Source: Trebonia sp963822615 (GTDB lineage: Bacteria; Actinomycetota; Actinomycetes; Streptosporangiales; Streptosporangiaceae). From it: a DNA stretch of 64,000 nucleotides. The stretch spans positions 124,001 to 188,000 of the forward strand of contig CAWGIM010000021.1 of NCBI GenBank assembly GCA_963822615.1, given 5' to 3'. The notes under the pieces are model-generated. The model searched no databases. It was not told where the DNA came from and was given only the letters and a program-made list of their open reading frames with translations. The number at the start of each line of letters is the position of its first letter. Position 1 is the first letter of the stretch. The translations under genes and the position numbers were made by a program. Shown here piece by piece: positions 1 to 8,528 of the stretch.

Positions 1-1496
1 GGTCCGCCGTACGGGTCCATCAGCACCGGCAGCTTGTCCCCGGGCCGGTGCCAGGAGGGAAGCAGCACCGCGGTGGCGATGCGGGCCGGCCCGGCGAGCA
101 GGAACCGGGGCTCCGGAGCGGGCAGGTTCGGCTCCTCCGCCAGCGAGGCGATGCCGCCGACGACCGTGCCGGTGTCGGCCGGGCCGCCGGGGCGGGTCAG
201 CCGGACGATGACCTGGCTGCTGTCCAGGGTCCGGCTGGCAATGACAGTGGTGCCGCCGGACTTGGCGGCGGTGTGCACGCCCGGCCTGGTCGCGACCGCG
301 TACAGCCCGTCGGGCCCGTAGCGCCAGACCTGGAGCTCGGTCGACCCGTTTCCGCCAGCGAACAGCACGTCGCCGCCGTCGGTGCCGAGCACCGCCCGCA
401 CCTGCAGGCCGTCCGGGGTGACGGGCACGGCGGTGGCCAGCTCGCCGGCGGGCGCCACGATGAGCCCGCGGGTGTCGTCGGCGAGCCCGGTCCACACGAT
501 GTCGCCGTTGTCGAGCTGGGCGGGCACCCCGGCGATGACGTCGGTCCAGTGCGGGTCGGTGTCCTCGCGCAGGAGCTGGCCGGTGGCGGCGTTGACGACC
601 CGCATGACCCGCTGGTCGCGGGACTGCACCACGATCAGCGGGTCAGTTCCCCAGGCGGCGCTGACCAGGTAGGGGAACGCCGCCCGGTCCCAGCCGGCCA
701 CCTCGGAGAGGCCGGCCTGCGAACCGGGCTGCTCCCCGTACGGCTCAGCGGCCGGCACGCTGGCGACAAGCAGGGACACGTCCGCGTTGGCGGTGCCCGC
801 GGCCGGGTAGCTCACCGCGGCCGGTGCCTTGCCCGGGTTGGCGGGGTCGGCGATGTGCCAGCGGGCCACCGGGGACTCATCGACCCGGGCGACCAGCAAC
901 TGGCGGCCGTCGGGTGACCACCAGTAGCCGCGGGACCGGCCCATCTCCTCGGCCGCGACGAACTCAGCCAGGCCGAGCGTCACCCCGTCCTCGGCCGCGA
1001 CCACCGTGTCCTGGCCGCCTGCCAGGTCGATGACGCGCAGCGCGCCGTCGTGCACGTAGGCGACCGCGGTCCCGGCCGGGTCGGGCCGCGGGTCGAGGGC
1101 CGGGACCCGGGTGGGGACCAGCCGGGGCGCGGCATCGGCGCCGCCACTAAGTGCGACCGCGTACACCTGGCCCGACAGCGCGAAGACGGCCAGCGTCAGG
1201 GCCCGGTCGGTGGCGTAGGCGACGATCCCGGCGGCGGTCTCCCGTACCCGCTCGCGCCGCGCCCGCTCCTCGGGCGGCAGGTTCTCGTCGTCCGCGCCCA
1301 GCGTCCGCGGGTCGGCCACCAGCCGTTCCGTCCCGGTCGCGACGTCGGTTTCCCACAAGCAGGTCACCGGGTCGTCGCCCGCCCGTGACCGCAGGAAGGT
1401 GACCCGGGCGCCGTCCGGCGATACCTCGAACGCCCGGGGCACCCCGAGCCGGAAACCGCGCGTCCGCGCCTGTTGCCTGGGAAAGCTTTCCGTCAT
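1..1496 (-). CDS. S9 family peptidase (DPP IV / prolyl oligopeptidase type), N-terminal part only
   Basis: The gene starts at ATG 1496 and runs off the left edge, so about 498 codons are visible. The protein has no signal peptide. It shows a beta-propeller (DPP IV N-terminal) pattern, with repeated phrases such as EVSPDGARVTFLRS and YWWSPDGRQLLVARVDES. The visible end, PSWHRPGDKLPVLMDPYGGP, is the usual entry into the S9 alpha/beta-hydrolase domain (the PGGP-type loop before the catalytic Ser). The Ser-Asp-His triad lies outside the window. These enzymes are cytosolic serine peptidases that cut oligopeptides, often after proline. It is divergent from mshB with 91 bp between the start codons. 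The family call is firm; substrate is unknown. Confidence 0.88.
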   Translation of the reverse strand, partial: MTESFPRQQARTRGFRLGVPRAFEVSPDGARVTFLRSRAGDDPVTCLWETDVATGTERLVADPRTLGADDENLPPEERARRERVRETAAGIVAYATDRALTLAVFALSGQVYAVALSGGADAAPRLVPTRVPALDPRPDPAGTAVAYVHDGALRVIDLAGGQDTVVAAEDGVTLGLAEFVAAEEMGRSRGYWWSPDGRQLLVARVDESPVARWHIADPANPGKAPAAVSYPAAGTANADVSLLVASVPAAEPYGEQPGSQAGLSEVAGWDRAAFPYLVSAAWGTDPLIVVQSRDQRVMRVVNAATGQLLREDTDPHWTDVIAGVPAQLDNGDIVWTGLADDTRGLIVAPAGELATAVPVTPDGLQVRAVLGTDGGDVLFAGGNGSTELQVWRYGPDGLYAVATRPGVHTAAKSGGTTVIASRTLDSSQVIVRLTRPGGPADTGTVVGGIASLAEEPNLPAPEPRFLLAGPARIATAVLLPSWHRPGDKLPVLMDPYGG

Positions 1497-1587
1497 GGCA
1501 CTCGACCCTACCGCCCGCGGCCCGGCCGTCCGGTAGCGTCTTGCCCACGGCCCGGGCACGGAGGGGCCGTGCACGAAGGGACAGAGG

Positions 1588-2400
1588 GTGGAACGCAGCC
1601 TGCTGCTGGTGCACGCGCACCCGGATGATGAGTCGATCGGCACCGGCGCCACGATGGCCAGGTACGCCGCCGAGGGCGCCCGCGTCACGCTGGTCACCTG
1701 CACGCTCGGTGAGCTAGGGGAGATCATCCCGCCGGACCTGCGCCACCTGCTCCCGGACGAGCTCGGCCAGCACCGGATCGCCGAGCTCGACCGCGCGTGC
1801 GCGGCGCTCGGCGTCACCGACCACCGCTTCCTCGGCGGGGAGGGCCGGTACCGCGACTCGGGGATGATGGGGCTGCCGGACAACGACGACCCGCGCTGCT
1901 TCTGGCAGGCCAGCGTGGACGAGGTGGCGGCCCAGCTGGCGGTGGTCATCGGCGAGGTGGCGCCGTCCGCCATCGTGACCTACGACGCGCACGGGTACTA
2001 CGGCCACCCCGACCACATCCAGGCGCACCGGGTGACCGTGCGGGCCCGCGAGCTGGCGGGCAGCCCCGCCCGGCTCTACGCGACCGCGATGCCGCGCTCG
2101 GTGCTGGCCGCGGCGGTCGAGCTGCCGGCCGACTCCTGGTTCGTCCGCAAGGACGACCTCACCGCGAGCGTGCCCGATGACCAGGTGACGACGGAGGTCG
2201 ACGCGGCCGGCTACCTGGACGCCAAGCGGGCCGCCCTGCGCGCCCACGAGACCCAGGTCACCGTGGACGGCGACTTCTTCGCGCTGTCGGATGAGGTCGG
2301 CCAGCGCATCCTCGCCACCGAGTACTACACCCAGCTAGCCGGGCCGCGGGCCGATCCGGCGGCCGGGCAGCGGTACCAGCGCGACCTCTTCACCCCCTGA
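1588..2400 (+). CDS. mshB: N-acetyl-glucosaminyl-inositol deacetylase MshB (mycothiol biosynthesis)
   Basis: A 270-aa PIG-L/LmbE-type zinc deacetylase. It removes acetyl from GlcNAc-inositol, the second step of mycothiol synthesis, in the cytosol. The first zinc motif is H11-P-D-D14 (context VHAHPDDES) and the second is G-H140-P-D-H143, both as in MshB. The length is close to other MshB proteins (about 290-300 aa). It starts at GTG 1588 behind a purine-rich GAAGGGACAGAG. The DUF6113 membrane protein follows 20 bp later, a pairing often seen with mshB in actinomycetes. A mycothiol-conjugate amidase (Mca) is a close relative, but the length and GELGEI context favour MshB. Confidence 0.9.
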   Translation: MERSLLLVHAHPDDESIGTGATMARYAAEGARVTLVTCTLGELGEIIPPDLRHLLPDELGQHRIAELDRACAALGVTDHRFLGGEGRYRDSGMMGLPDNDDPRCFWQASVDEVAAQLAVVIGEVAPSAIVTYDAHGYYGHPDHIQAHRVTVRARELAGSPARLYATAMPRSVLAAAVELPADSWFVRKDDLTASVPDDQVTTEVDAAGYLDAKRAALRAHETQVTVDGDFFALSDEVGQRILATEYYTQLAGPRADPAAGQRYQRDLFTP

Positions 2401-2420
2401 AGTCGGTAGCCTGCTGCGTT

Positions 2421-2894
2421 ATGGGGACATCGCAAGGCCCGGCTCCGGCTGGCCGGCCACCAGGAGGCGGCGCGCAGCGGGCGCTCACGGCGGTCGGCTA
2501 CGTGGTGCTGTTCCTGCTCGGCGCGCTGCAGGGGCTCATCGGCAGCTTCCAGTACGGGCGGTCGCCGGCCCCCTGGGTCGCGGTCATCCTGGCGGTGCTC
2601 ATCTTTGCCACCTGCGTGGGCTGCGGCTGGGGTCTCGGCACGTTCACGGCCGGGCTGCTGCCGGCCGTCGGCTGGTTCCTCACCTCGTTCTTCCTCGCGA
2701 TGTCGCGCCCGAACGGCAGCGTGATCATCACCGCCACCTCGGCGGGCGAGTGGTACCTGTACGGCGGCGCGCTCGGCTGCGCGGTCGGGGCAGTGGCGAC
2801 CGTCTTCACCCGCGCCCGGCGCGCCGCCGGTGGCGTCAGGCCAGCACCGCCGCCCGGAAGCGGTCAAGCCCCCAGGCCAGCTCCTCCTCCGTGA
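2421..2894 (+). CDS. DUF6113-like four-helix membrane protein
   Basis: A 157-aa protein with four hydrophobic segments, at about residues 24-45, 50-70, 75-95 and 115-133, and a proline-rich cytoplasmic tail. It starts at ATG 2421, 20 bp after mshB, and is probably co-transcribed with it. Length, topology and position match the small DUF6113 proteins that follow mshB in Streptomyces-type genomes. I know of no assigned biochemical role. Its last 59 bp overlap the 3' end of rocD on the other strand, so the two convergent genes share coding DNA. The family call rests on context and topology, not on a profile search. Confidence 0.75.
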   Translation: MGTSQGPAPAGRPPGGGAQRALTAVGYVVLFLLGALQGLIGSFQYGRSPAPWVAVILAVLIFATCVGCGWGLGTFTAGLLPAVGWFLTSFFLAMSRPNGSVIITATSAGEWYLYGGALGCAVGAVATVFTRARRAAGGVRPAPPPGSGQAPRPAPPP

Positions 2895-4062
2895 TGACCA
2901 GCGGCGGGGCGAGCCGGATGGTGCTGCCGTGGGTCTCCTTGGCCAGCACCCCGAGCGAGGCCAGCCGCTCGCACACGGCCCGCCCGTCGAGGGAGCCGAA
3001 GGTGACCCCGGCCCACAGTCCCCGCCCGGTCACCGACGTCACCGTCGCGGGTGGCAGCGACCGCAGCGCGGCGTGCAGCACGCCGCCGAGCGCGGCCGAG
3101 CGCGCCTGGTACTCCCCGGTCCGCAGCAGCGCGATCACCTCGCGGCCGACCGCGCAGGCCAGCGGGTTGCCGCCGAAGGTGGACCCGTGCTGCCCGGGCT
3201 TGAGCACGCCCAGCACCGCCTGGGATGACACCATCGCGGAGACCGGCACGATGCCGCCGCCGAGCGCCTTGCCGAGCAGGTAGGCGTCGGGCACCACGTT
3301 CTCGGCCGCGCAGGCGAAGGTGGTGCCCACCCGGCCGAGGCCGGACTGGATCTCGTCGGCGATCAGCAGCGCCCCGGCCGCGGTGCACAGCTCCCGCAGC
3401 CCGGCCAGGAACCCGGGCGGCGGCACCACCACCCCGGCCTCGCCCTGGACCGGCTCCACCAGCACCCCGACCACCCGCTCGCCATAAGCGGAAAAAGCGG
3501 CGCTGACCGCGTCCAGGTCGCCGTACGGGACCGAGACGAAGCCCGGCGTGTAGGGGCCGAAGTCGGCCCGCGCGTCCGGGTCGGACGAGAACGACACGAT
3601 GGTGGTGGTCCGGCCGTGGAAGTTGCCGTCGAACACGATGATGACCGCCTGGTCGGCCGGGACCCCGCGGGACCGGTAGCCCCACGCGCGGGCGACCTTG
3701 ATCGCGGTCTCCACCGCCTCCGCCCCGGTGTTCATCGGCAGCACCATCTCCATGCCGCACAGCTCGGCCAGCTCGGCGCAGAACGGCCCGAACTGGTCGT
3801 GGTCGAACGCCCGCGACACCAGCGTGACCCGGCCGAGCTGGCGGGTCGCCGCGTCCACCAGGCGCGGGTGCCGGTGGCCGAAGTTCAGCGCCGAGTAGCC
3901 GGCCAGCATGTCCAGGTAGCGCCGCCCGTCGGTGCCGGTGACCCAGCAGCCCTCGGCCGAGCTCACGATCACCGGCAGCGGGTGGTAGTTGTGCGCGCTG
4001 TACCGTTCGGTCAGCCCGGCCAGGCGCTCGCTCACGGCGGCCTCCGGCAGCGTGTCGGTCAT
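2836..4062 (-). CDS. rocD: Ornithine aminotransferase
   Basis: A 408-aa class-III PLP aminotransferase. It moves the delta-amino group of ornithine to 2-oxoglutarate, giving glutamate semialdehyde (arginine/ornithine catabolism). The N-terminus YSAHNYHPLPVIV is typical of RocD. Family landmarks are MNTGAEAVETAIK (PLP phosphate loop), LIADEIQSGLGR (PLP-ring Asp) and the PLP-lysine in LLGKALGGG. I chose ATG 4062 because it has an AGAGGAGG ribosome site six bases upstream and overlaps the ddaH stop by 4 bp (ATGA), which suggests translational coupling. A longer in-frame extension to 4359 is only the ddaH reverse frame. The 3' end overlaps the convergent DUF6113 gene by 59 bp. Confidence 0.93.
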   Translation of the reverse strand: MTDTLPEAAVSERLAGLTERYSAHNYHPLPVIVSSAEGCWVTGTDGRRYLDMLAGYSALNFGHRHPRLVDAATRQLGRVTLVSRAFDHDQFGPFCAELAELCGMEMVLPMNTGAEAVETAIKVARAWGYRSRGVPADQAVIIVFDGNFHGRTTTIVSFSSDPDARADFGPYTPGFVSVPYGDLDAVSAAFSAYGERVVGVLVEPVQGEAGVVVPPPGFLAGLRELCTAAGALLIADEIQSGLGRVGTTFACAAENVVPDAYLLGKALGGGIVPVSAMVSSQAVLGVLKPGQHGSTFGGNPLACAVGREVIALLRTGEYQARSAALGGVLHAALRSLPPATVTSVTGRGLWAGVTFGSLDGRAVCERLASLGVLAKETHGSTIRLAPPLVITEEELAWGLDRFRAAVLA

Positions 4063-4892
4063 CGCGGTCCTCCTCTTAGTTCGAGCGTGCAGCATTTTGC
4101 CCCGCCGCCCGCCTTCAGCAGTTCGGACATGTCGACCGGGACCGGGGTGAAGCCGTGCGCGGACAGCGACCGGGCCAGGTTCACCGCCTGCCGGGCGAGC
4201 ACCACGTGCCGCCCGTCGGACACCGCGTTCAGCCCCAGCACCTCGGCGTCCTCGTCCTTGGCCTCGATCAGCTCGTCGAACACGCCCTCCAGGGCGGCCT
4301 GCCCGGCGTCGTCGAACGCCGCCGGGTAGTACATGGCGGTGGACGCGTCGAGTACGCACAGTGCGGTGTCGAGGTGGTAGAACCGCGGGTCGACCAGCCG
4401 CAGCGAGACCACCGGGCGGCCGAACACGGCGGCGAGCTCTTCCGCCGCCGCCTGGTCGGACCGGAACCCGTGCCCCGCCAGGATGGTCTGGCCGGCCACC
4501 AGGATGTCCCCCTCGCCCTCGTTCACCTGCACCGCCTCATGCACCGCAGGGTAACCGCGGGAGCGGAACCAGGCCAGGTAGGCGGCGGCCTCGGCCGCCC
4601 GCTGCGGGTAGCGGAACCGTGCGCCGAGCACCGCCCCGTCGATGACGGTGGCGCCGTTGGCGGCGAACACCATGTCCGGCAGCCCGGGCTGCGGCTCGAT
4701 GGTCGCCACCGCGTGGCCGAGCGACTGGTAGGCGGCCCGCAGCGCGGACCACTGCCGCATCGCCAGGCCGGGGTCAACCGGGGAGCCGGGCCGCATCCAC
4801 GGGTTGATCGCGTAGCTGACGGTGAAGTAGTCAGGCGGGCACATCAGGTAAGTCCGGGGCGAAGCCACCCGGTGCGTCACGTCGCTGCTCAT
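4059..4892 (-). CDS. ddaH: Dimethylargininase (NG,NG-dimethylarginine dimethylaminohydrolase)
   Basis: A 277-aa member of the amidinotransferase/guanidino-hydrolase superfamily, expected to hydrolyse dimethylarginine to citrulline and dimethylamine. Motifs are PDMVFAANGA (substrate carboxylate loop), NEGEGD, FYHLDTALCVL (catalytic His) and the C-terminal GGGAKCCTLELR with the nucleophilic Cys at residue 267 or 268. It is the first gene of a ddaH-rocD operon with a 4-bp overlap, an arrangement known in Streptomyces-like genomes. An arginine deiminase would be longer. The 194 bp upstream carry a 14-bp direct repeat that may be an operator. Confidence 0.88.
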   Translation of the reverse strand: MSSDVTHRVASPRTYLMCPPDYFTVSYAINPWMRPGSPVDPGLAMRQWSALRAAYQSLGHAVATIEPQPGLPDMVFAANGATVIDGAVLGARFRYPQRAAEAAAYLAWFRSRGYPAVHEAVQVNEGEGDILVAGQTILAGHGFRSDQAAAEELAAVFGRPVVSLRLVDPRFYHLDTALCVLDASTAMYYPAAFDDAGQAALEGVFDELIEAKDEDAEVLGLNAVSDGRHVVLARQAVNLARSLSAHGFTPVPVDMSELLKAGGGAKCCTLELRGGPR

Positions 4893-4949
4893 GGCAGCAG
4901 AGTACGGAGCGGAGCGACGAAACTAACAGAGCGTAAGCATGCGTTCGTC

Positions 4950-4994
4950 CGGCGATTCGTTGCTTCTTTATTGCGCGAAGCGGCGATTCGTTGC
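4950..4994. repeat. 14-bp direct repeat in the ddaH-rocD upstream region
   Basis: CGGCGATTCGTTGC occurs at 4950-4963 and again at 4981-4994, start to start 31 bp (about three helical turns). It lies in the non-coding gap between dapC (ends 5087 on the minus strand) and the ddaH start (4892), in the region where the ddaH promoter must be. Same-face repeats three turns apart fit an operator for a dimeric or oligomeric regulator. The regulator's identity is unknown, and no regulator gene is adjacent. Confidence 0.5.
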
Positions 4995-5086
4995 GACGGC
5001 CGGGCTCGCTGCCCGGCAAACGGTCAGCCGCCGCCGCTCATGGGTATCCCGAACGGGTGCGCGCCTGCGCCTGGCCGGCCCGCTGC

Positions 5087-6208
5087 TCAGCGGGCTGAGA
5101 GGGCCCGCAGCCGGGCGCTGCCCGCCGCGACCCGCTCGTCGGTGGCGGTCAGCGCCACCCGGATGTGGTCGTTCCCGGCCGGCCCGTACATGGACCCCGG
5201 GCCGACCAGGATGCCGCACTCGGCCGCCAGCAGCTCGCAGGCGGCCCAGCAGTCAAGCCCGGGGCGGGTGGCCCACAGGTAGAGCCCGGCCTCGGAGTGC
5301 TCGATGCGGAACCCGGCCGCCCGCAGGCCGTCCGCCAGGATGTCCCGGCGGGCCGCGTACCTGGCCTTCTGCTCGGCCGCGTGGGCGTCGTCGGACAGCG
5401 CCGCGATCATCGCCGCCTGCACCGGGGCGGGCACGATCATGCCCGCCTGCCGGCCGACCAGCAGCAGCTCCTTCATCAGGGCGGGGTCGCCGGTGACGAA
5501 GCCGGCCCGGTAGCCGGCCAGGTTGGACCGCTTGGACAGCGAGAACACCGCGAGCAGGCCGTCCAGCGAGTCGCCGCGGACCGACGCGTGCAGCGCCGAG
5601 ACCGGGCGGGTGTCCCAGCCGAGCTCGATGTAGCACTCGTCCGAGGCGAGCACCGCCCCCCGGGACCGCGCCCAGCCGAGGGCGTCCCGCAGCGCGCCGG
5701 GCGGCAGTACCCGCCCGGTCGGGTTGGACGGCGAGTTCACCCACAGCAGCCGGGTGCGGCCGGGCGCGCCGGACAGGGCCGCGGCGCTGACCTCGGCCAC
5801 CGCGGCCGAGGCGGCGCCGCACAGCCTGGCCCCGATCTCGTAGGTCGGGTAGGCCAGCGACGGGTAGAGCACGGTGTCGGCCGGGCCGAGCCCGAGCACG
5901 GTCGGCAGCCAGGCGATGAACTCCTTGGTGCCGATCACCGGCAGCACCGTCACCGGGTCTACCTGCACGTCGAGGGCCCGGGAAAGCCACCCGGCGGCCG
6001 CTGCCCGCAGCTCCGGCGTGCCCGCGGTGAGCGGGTAGCCGGGTGCGTTGGCGGCCGCCGCCAGGGCGTCCTGGATGACCGTGGGCACCGGGTCGACCGG
6101 GGTGCCCACGGACAGGTCAACTACGCCCCCGGGGAACGCGCGAGCCTTCTCGGCGATCGGCGCGAGCTCGTCCCAGGGGTATTCAGGCAGCCTTTCGGCG
6201 AGCGTCAC
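5087..6208 (-). CDS. dapC: Succinyldiaminopimelate transaminase (DapC)
   Basis: A 373-aa class-I/II PLP aminotransferase. It converts N-succinyl-2-amino-6-oxopimelate to N-succinyl-LL-diaminopimelate for lysine and peptidoglycan. Motifs include VDLSVGTPVDPVP, the Asn loop WVNSPSNPTGRVLP, SDECYIELGW and the PLP lysine in FSLSKRSNLAGYRAGF. The start is GTG 6208, which overlaps the fdxA stop by 4 bp (GTGA). The longer frame upstream is just fdxA read in another frame. The fdxA-dapC pair is a common actinobacterial arrangement. dapD lies about 1.4 kb away and dapB at 32 kb. Confidence 0.93.
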   Translation of the reverse strand: MTLAERLPEYPWDELAPIAEKARAFPGGVVDLSVGTPVDPVPTVIQDALAAAANAPGYPLTAGTPELRAAAAGWLSRALDVQVDPVTVLPVIGTKEFIAWLPTVLGLGPADTVLYPSLAYPTYEIGARLCGAASAAVAEVSAAALSGAPGRTRLLWVNSPSNPTGRVLPPGALRDALGWARSRGAVLASDECYIELGWDTRPVSALHASVRGDSLDGLLAVFSLSKRSNLAGYRAGFVTGDPALMKELLLVGRQAGMIVPAPVQAAMIAALSDDAHAAEQKARYAARRDILADGLRAAGFRIEHSEAGLYLWATRPGLDCWAACELLAAECGILVGPGSMYGPAGNDHIRVALTATDERVAAGSARLRALSAR

Positions 6209-6531
6209 TCTTCGTGAGCCTGGGGCGGGAGCGCCGCCACGGTCGGGTGGTCCTTGCCGATCTTGCCGCTCTTGGAGGCGCCGCCGGGCGAGCCGAGCTC
6301 CTCGAAGAAGTCGGCGTTGATCTTCTGGAAGTCCTTCCACTGCTCGGGGACGTCGTCCTCGTAGTAGATGGCCTCAACCGGGCAGACGGGCTCGCAGGCG
6401 CCGCAGTCCACGCACTCGTCCGGGTGGATGTAGAGCATGCGCTCGCCCTCGTAGATGCAATCCACCGGGCACTCTTCGATGCAGGCCTTGTCGAGTACGT
6501 CGACGCATGACTGCGCGATGACGTAGGTCAC
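6205..6531 (-). CDS. fdxA: Seven-iron ferredoxin FdxA
   Basis: A 108-aa ferredoxin with one [3Fe-4S] and one [4Fe-4S] cluster, a cytosolic electron carrier. Cys9, Cys17 and Cys21-Pro with Cys40, Cys43, Cys46 and Cys50-Pro reproduce the seven-iron pattern C-x7-C-x3-CP ... C-x2-C-x2-C-x3-CP. The 50-residue tail is usual for actinobacterial FdxA. Start GTG 6531 has a GAGGAG site five bases upstream. A TTATAG that could be a -10 element sits at 6541-6546, so the leader would be only a few bases. It is followed by dapC with a 4-bp overlap; the redox partner is not evident from the sequence. Confidence 0.95.
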   Translation of the reverse strand: MTYVIAQSCVDVLDKACIEECPVDCIYEGERMLYIHPDECVDCGACEPVCPVEAIYYEDDVPEQWKDFQKINADFFEELGSPGGASKSGKIGKDHPTVAALPPQAHEE

Positions 6532-6593
6532 GTGAGCTCCTCTATAACGTCTTAACCCATTCAGGTACGACGCCAGTATGGCGGGTCGCCCTG

Positions 6594-7517
6594 CTAGCTG
6601 GCGACAATACTTCCCGCTGGTGCGGACGGGTCTGTCTGCCAGCTCGACTCGGTGAGCCGGGCGGTCCACTGGTACCCGGCATAGCTAACCCGCGTTATTC
6701 CGTAGGAACTGGCGTTCGCGACCAGCCAGTTCGCGGCCGTCCAGCCCGCGCCGCTGGCCGGGTGGACCGTCATCGACTGGCTTGCCGCGGAGGTGGTGAT
6801 TCTTGTCACTGCCCCGCCGTCGCCGGTCGCACCGAAGGTGTCCGTCATCGCCCTGGCGGTCCCCGCCAGGTTCAGCTTCGTGGTCTCGTTCGGCAGGGCT
6901 GACTGCGTGCCCGGGGTGTACCAGCAGCTGAACGCGTGCGGCGTGGCGGTGTAGGCGGCGGCCATCGCGGCCCCGTCGGGCGCGTACTGCTGGTAGGCGT
7001 AGCCGTAGGCGCTCGCCTGCACCGCCTGGGCCGCCTGGTACACCGGGATCGTCGTGTAGTTCGGGACCTTGACCAGCGCGCCGAAGAACGCCCGGGCCGC
7101 GTAGGCGGGGTCGAGCAGCTGCGCCCGGGTGCCCCAGCCCTGTGACGGCCGCTGCTGGAAGATGCCCACCGAGTCCCGGTCGCCGTAGGTCAGGTTCTCC
7201 AGCTTGGACTCCTGGAACGCGGTCGCGTAGGCGATGGTCAGCGCCCGGGCCGACAGGTTCATGCGGGCGGCGACGCCCGCGATGTCGGCCGCGTCGGCGG
7301 CCTGGCTGAAGTCCAGCGCGACCGCGTTGTCGCCGGTTCCCGCCTGGCAGCCGGGGACGGTCAGCAGCTTGACGATGTACCGCTGGTACGCCTCGTAGGC
7401 GGCGTACGCCCCGACGCCGAGCAGCAAGGCGATCACGACCAGCACGATCAGCGGGCGCCGCCACCGGGGCCGCCGGTACCGGTAGTACTCGCTCTGCCCC
7501 GAGTAGGTCGTCCGCAC
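6594..7517 (-). CDS. Membrane-anchored extracytoplasmic protein with lysozyme-like domain
   Basis: A 307-aa protein that starts at GTG 7517. Its short basic cytoplasmic tail (RYRRPRWRRP) is followed by one TM helix (about residues 23-44), so most of it should lie outside the membrane. Residues 70-190 contain the segment AFQESKLENLTYGDRDSVGI followed by FQQRPSQGWGT. This glutamate-centred pattern is seen in lysozyme-like/transglycosylase folds of actinomycetes, with a plausible catalytic Glu in FQESK. The C-terminal 110 residues are Ser/Thr/Ala-rich. Proteins of this type are usually annotated hypothetical. A peptidoglycan role is inferred; activity is not established. It is divergent from dapD. 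Confidence 0.65.
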   Translation of the reverse strand: MRTTYSGQSEYYRYRRPRWRRPLIVLVVIALLLGVGAYAAYEAYQRYIVKLLTVPGCQAGTGDNAVALDFSQAADAADIAGVAARMNLSARALTIAYATAFQESKLENLTYGDRDSVGIFQQRPSQGWGTRAQLLDPAYAARAFFGALVKVPNYTTIPVYQAAQAVQASAYGYAYQQYAPDGAAMAAAYTATPHAFSCWYTPGTQSALPNETTKLNLAGTARAMTDTFGATGDGGAVTRITTSAASQSMTVHPASGAGWTAANWLVANASSYGITRVSYAGYQWTARLTESSWQTDPSAPAGSIVAS

Positions 7518-7563
7518 ACGTCGAAGCTACCCGGTGGAGCGCCCTTCGGTAGGCTCGACGCTC

Positions 7564-8409
7564 ATGAGTGAGCTGAAGTCTCCGCTGTCCTCCGTGATCG
7601 ACCAGGCCATTGACGACCTGTGGGAGCGACGAGCCGGGCTGACCCCCGACGACTCCGCCGCCCGGGACCAGATCGTGGCCGCGGTGGACCAGATCGACGC
7701 GGGCACTGCCCGGGTCGCGTTCGTCGACCAGGGGACCGACGAGGTAGTGGTGGACGAGCGGGCCAAGCGGGCGATCCTGCTCGCGTTCAAGGTGCTGCCG
7801 ATGGCCGAGTCGCGGGCCGGGGAGTTCCGCTATCACGACCGGGTGCCGCTCAAGACCCGCCTCGACGGCGTACGGGTAGTGCCGGGCGCGGTCGCCCGCT
7901 GGGGCGCCTACATCGCGCCGGGCACGGTGCTGATGCCGTCGTTCGTCAACGTCGGCGCGTACGTGGACACCGGGACGATGGTGGACACCTGGGCCACGGT
8001 CGGCTCGTGCGCCCAGATCGGGAAGAACGTCCACCTGTCGGGCGGGGTGGGCATCGGCGGGGTGCTCGAGCCCCCGAACGCGGTCCCGGTGGTGGTCGAG
8101 GACGAGTGCATGATCGGCTCCCGCTCGATCGTGGCCGAGGGCGCGCGGGTCCGCACCGGGGCGGTGCTCGGTTCTGGCACCAACATCACCAGGACGACGC
8201 ACGTGATCGACGTGGAGACCGGTGAGGAACTGCCGCGCGGCGAGGTGCCCGCGTGGTCGGTGGCGGTCAACGGCACCCGGTTCCGCCAGTTCCCCGGCGG
8301 CCAGTTCGGCCTGCCCGCGGTGCTCGTACTCAAGCGGCTGGTCGCGGGGGAGCGGCACGACAAGGCGGCGCTGAACGAGATTCTCCGCGAGCACGGCGTC
8401 GACGGCTGA
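7564..8409 (+). CDS. dapD: Tetrahydrodipicolinate N-succinyltransferase, short E. coli-like class
   Basis: A 281-aa left-handed beta-helix acyltransferase. It uses succinyl-CoA to succinylate tetrahydrodipicolinate (lysine/DAP pathway). The core GTMVDTWATVGSCAQIGKN, followed by VHLSGGVGIGGVLEP, is nearly identical to E. coli DapD. The N-terminus VIDQAIDDLWERRAGLTPD also aligns with the E. coli N-terminal domain. Actinobacteria usually have a distinct, longer DapD (about 315-330 aa, Rv1201c type), so this copy is unusual. I prefer ATG 7564 over an in-frame GTG at 7534, because 7534 would leave only 16 bp to the divergent gene. No dapE is visible nearby. Confidence 0.88.
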   Translation: MSELKSPLSSVIDQAIDDLWERRAGLTPDDSAARDQIVAAVDQIDAGTARVAFVDQGTDEVVVDERAKRAILLAFKVLPMAESRAGEFRYHDRVPLKTRLDGVRVVPGAVARWGAYIAPGTVLMPSFVNVGAYVDTGTMVDTWATVGSCAQIGKNVHLSGGVGIGGVLEPPNAVPVVVEDECMIGSRSIVAEGARVRTGAVLGSGTNITRTTHVIDVETGEELPRGEVPAWSVAVNGTRFRQFPGGQFGLPAVLVLKRLVAGERHDKAALNEILREHGVDG

Positions 8410-8528
8410 GTTAGCCGCGGGGGCACAGGTCAAAGCCCCTTTCTGTTGTGTTAATTCGCGTTGCGTTCTCCTCCGGGCCGCGTGTTTCACGCAGAGCAGT
8501 GCCCGCGGATGGCTACCGTGGACGGACT

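Noticed and set aside
4155..5282. 375-codon plus-strand frame antisense to ddaH
   Set aside because: ddaH has its catalytic motifs, a 4-bp overlap with rocD and normal length. The antisense frame is Arg/Gly/His-rich noise.
6685..8490. 601-codon minus-strand frame across the lysozyme-like gene and dapD
   Set aside because: It runs antisense to dapD and out of frame with the membrane protein, and has no recognisable domain.
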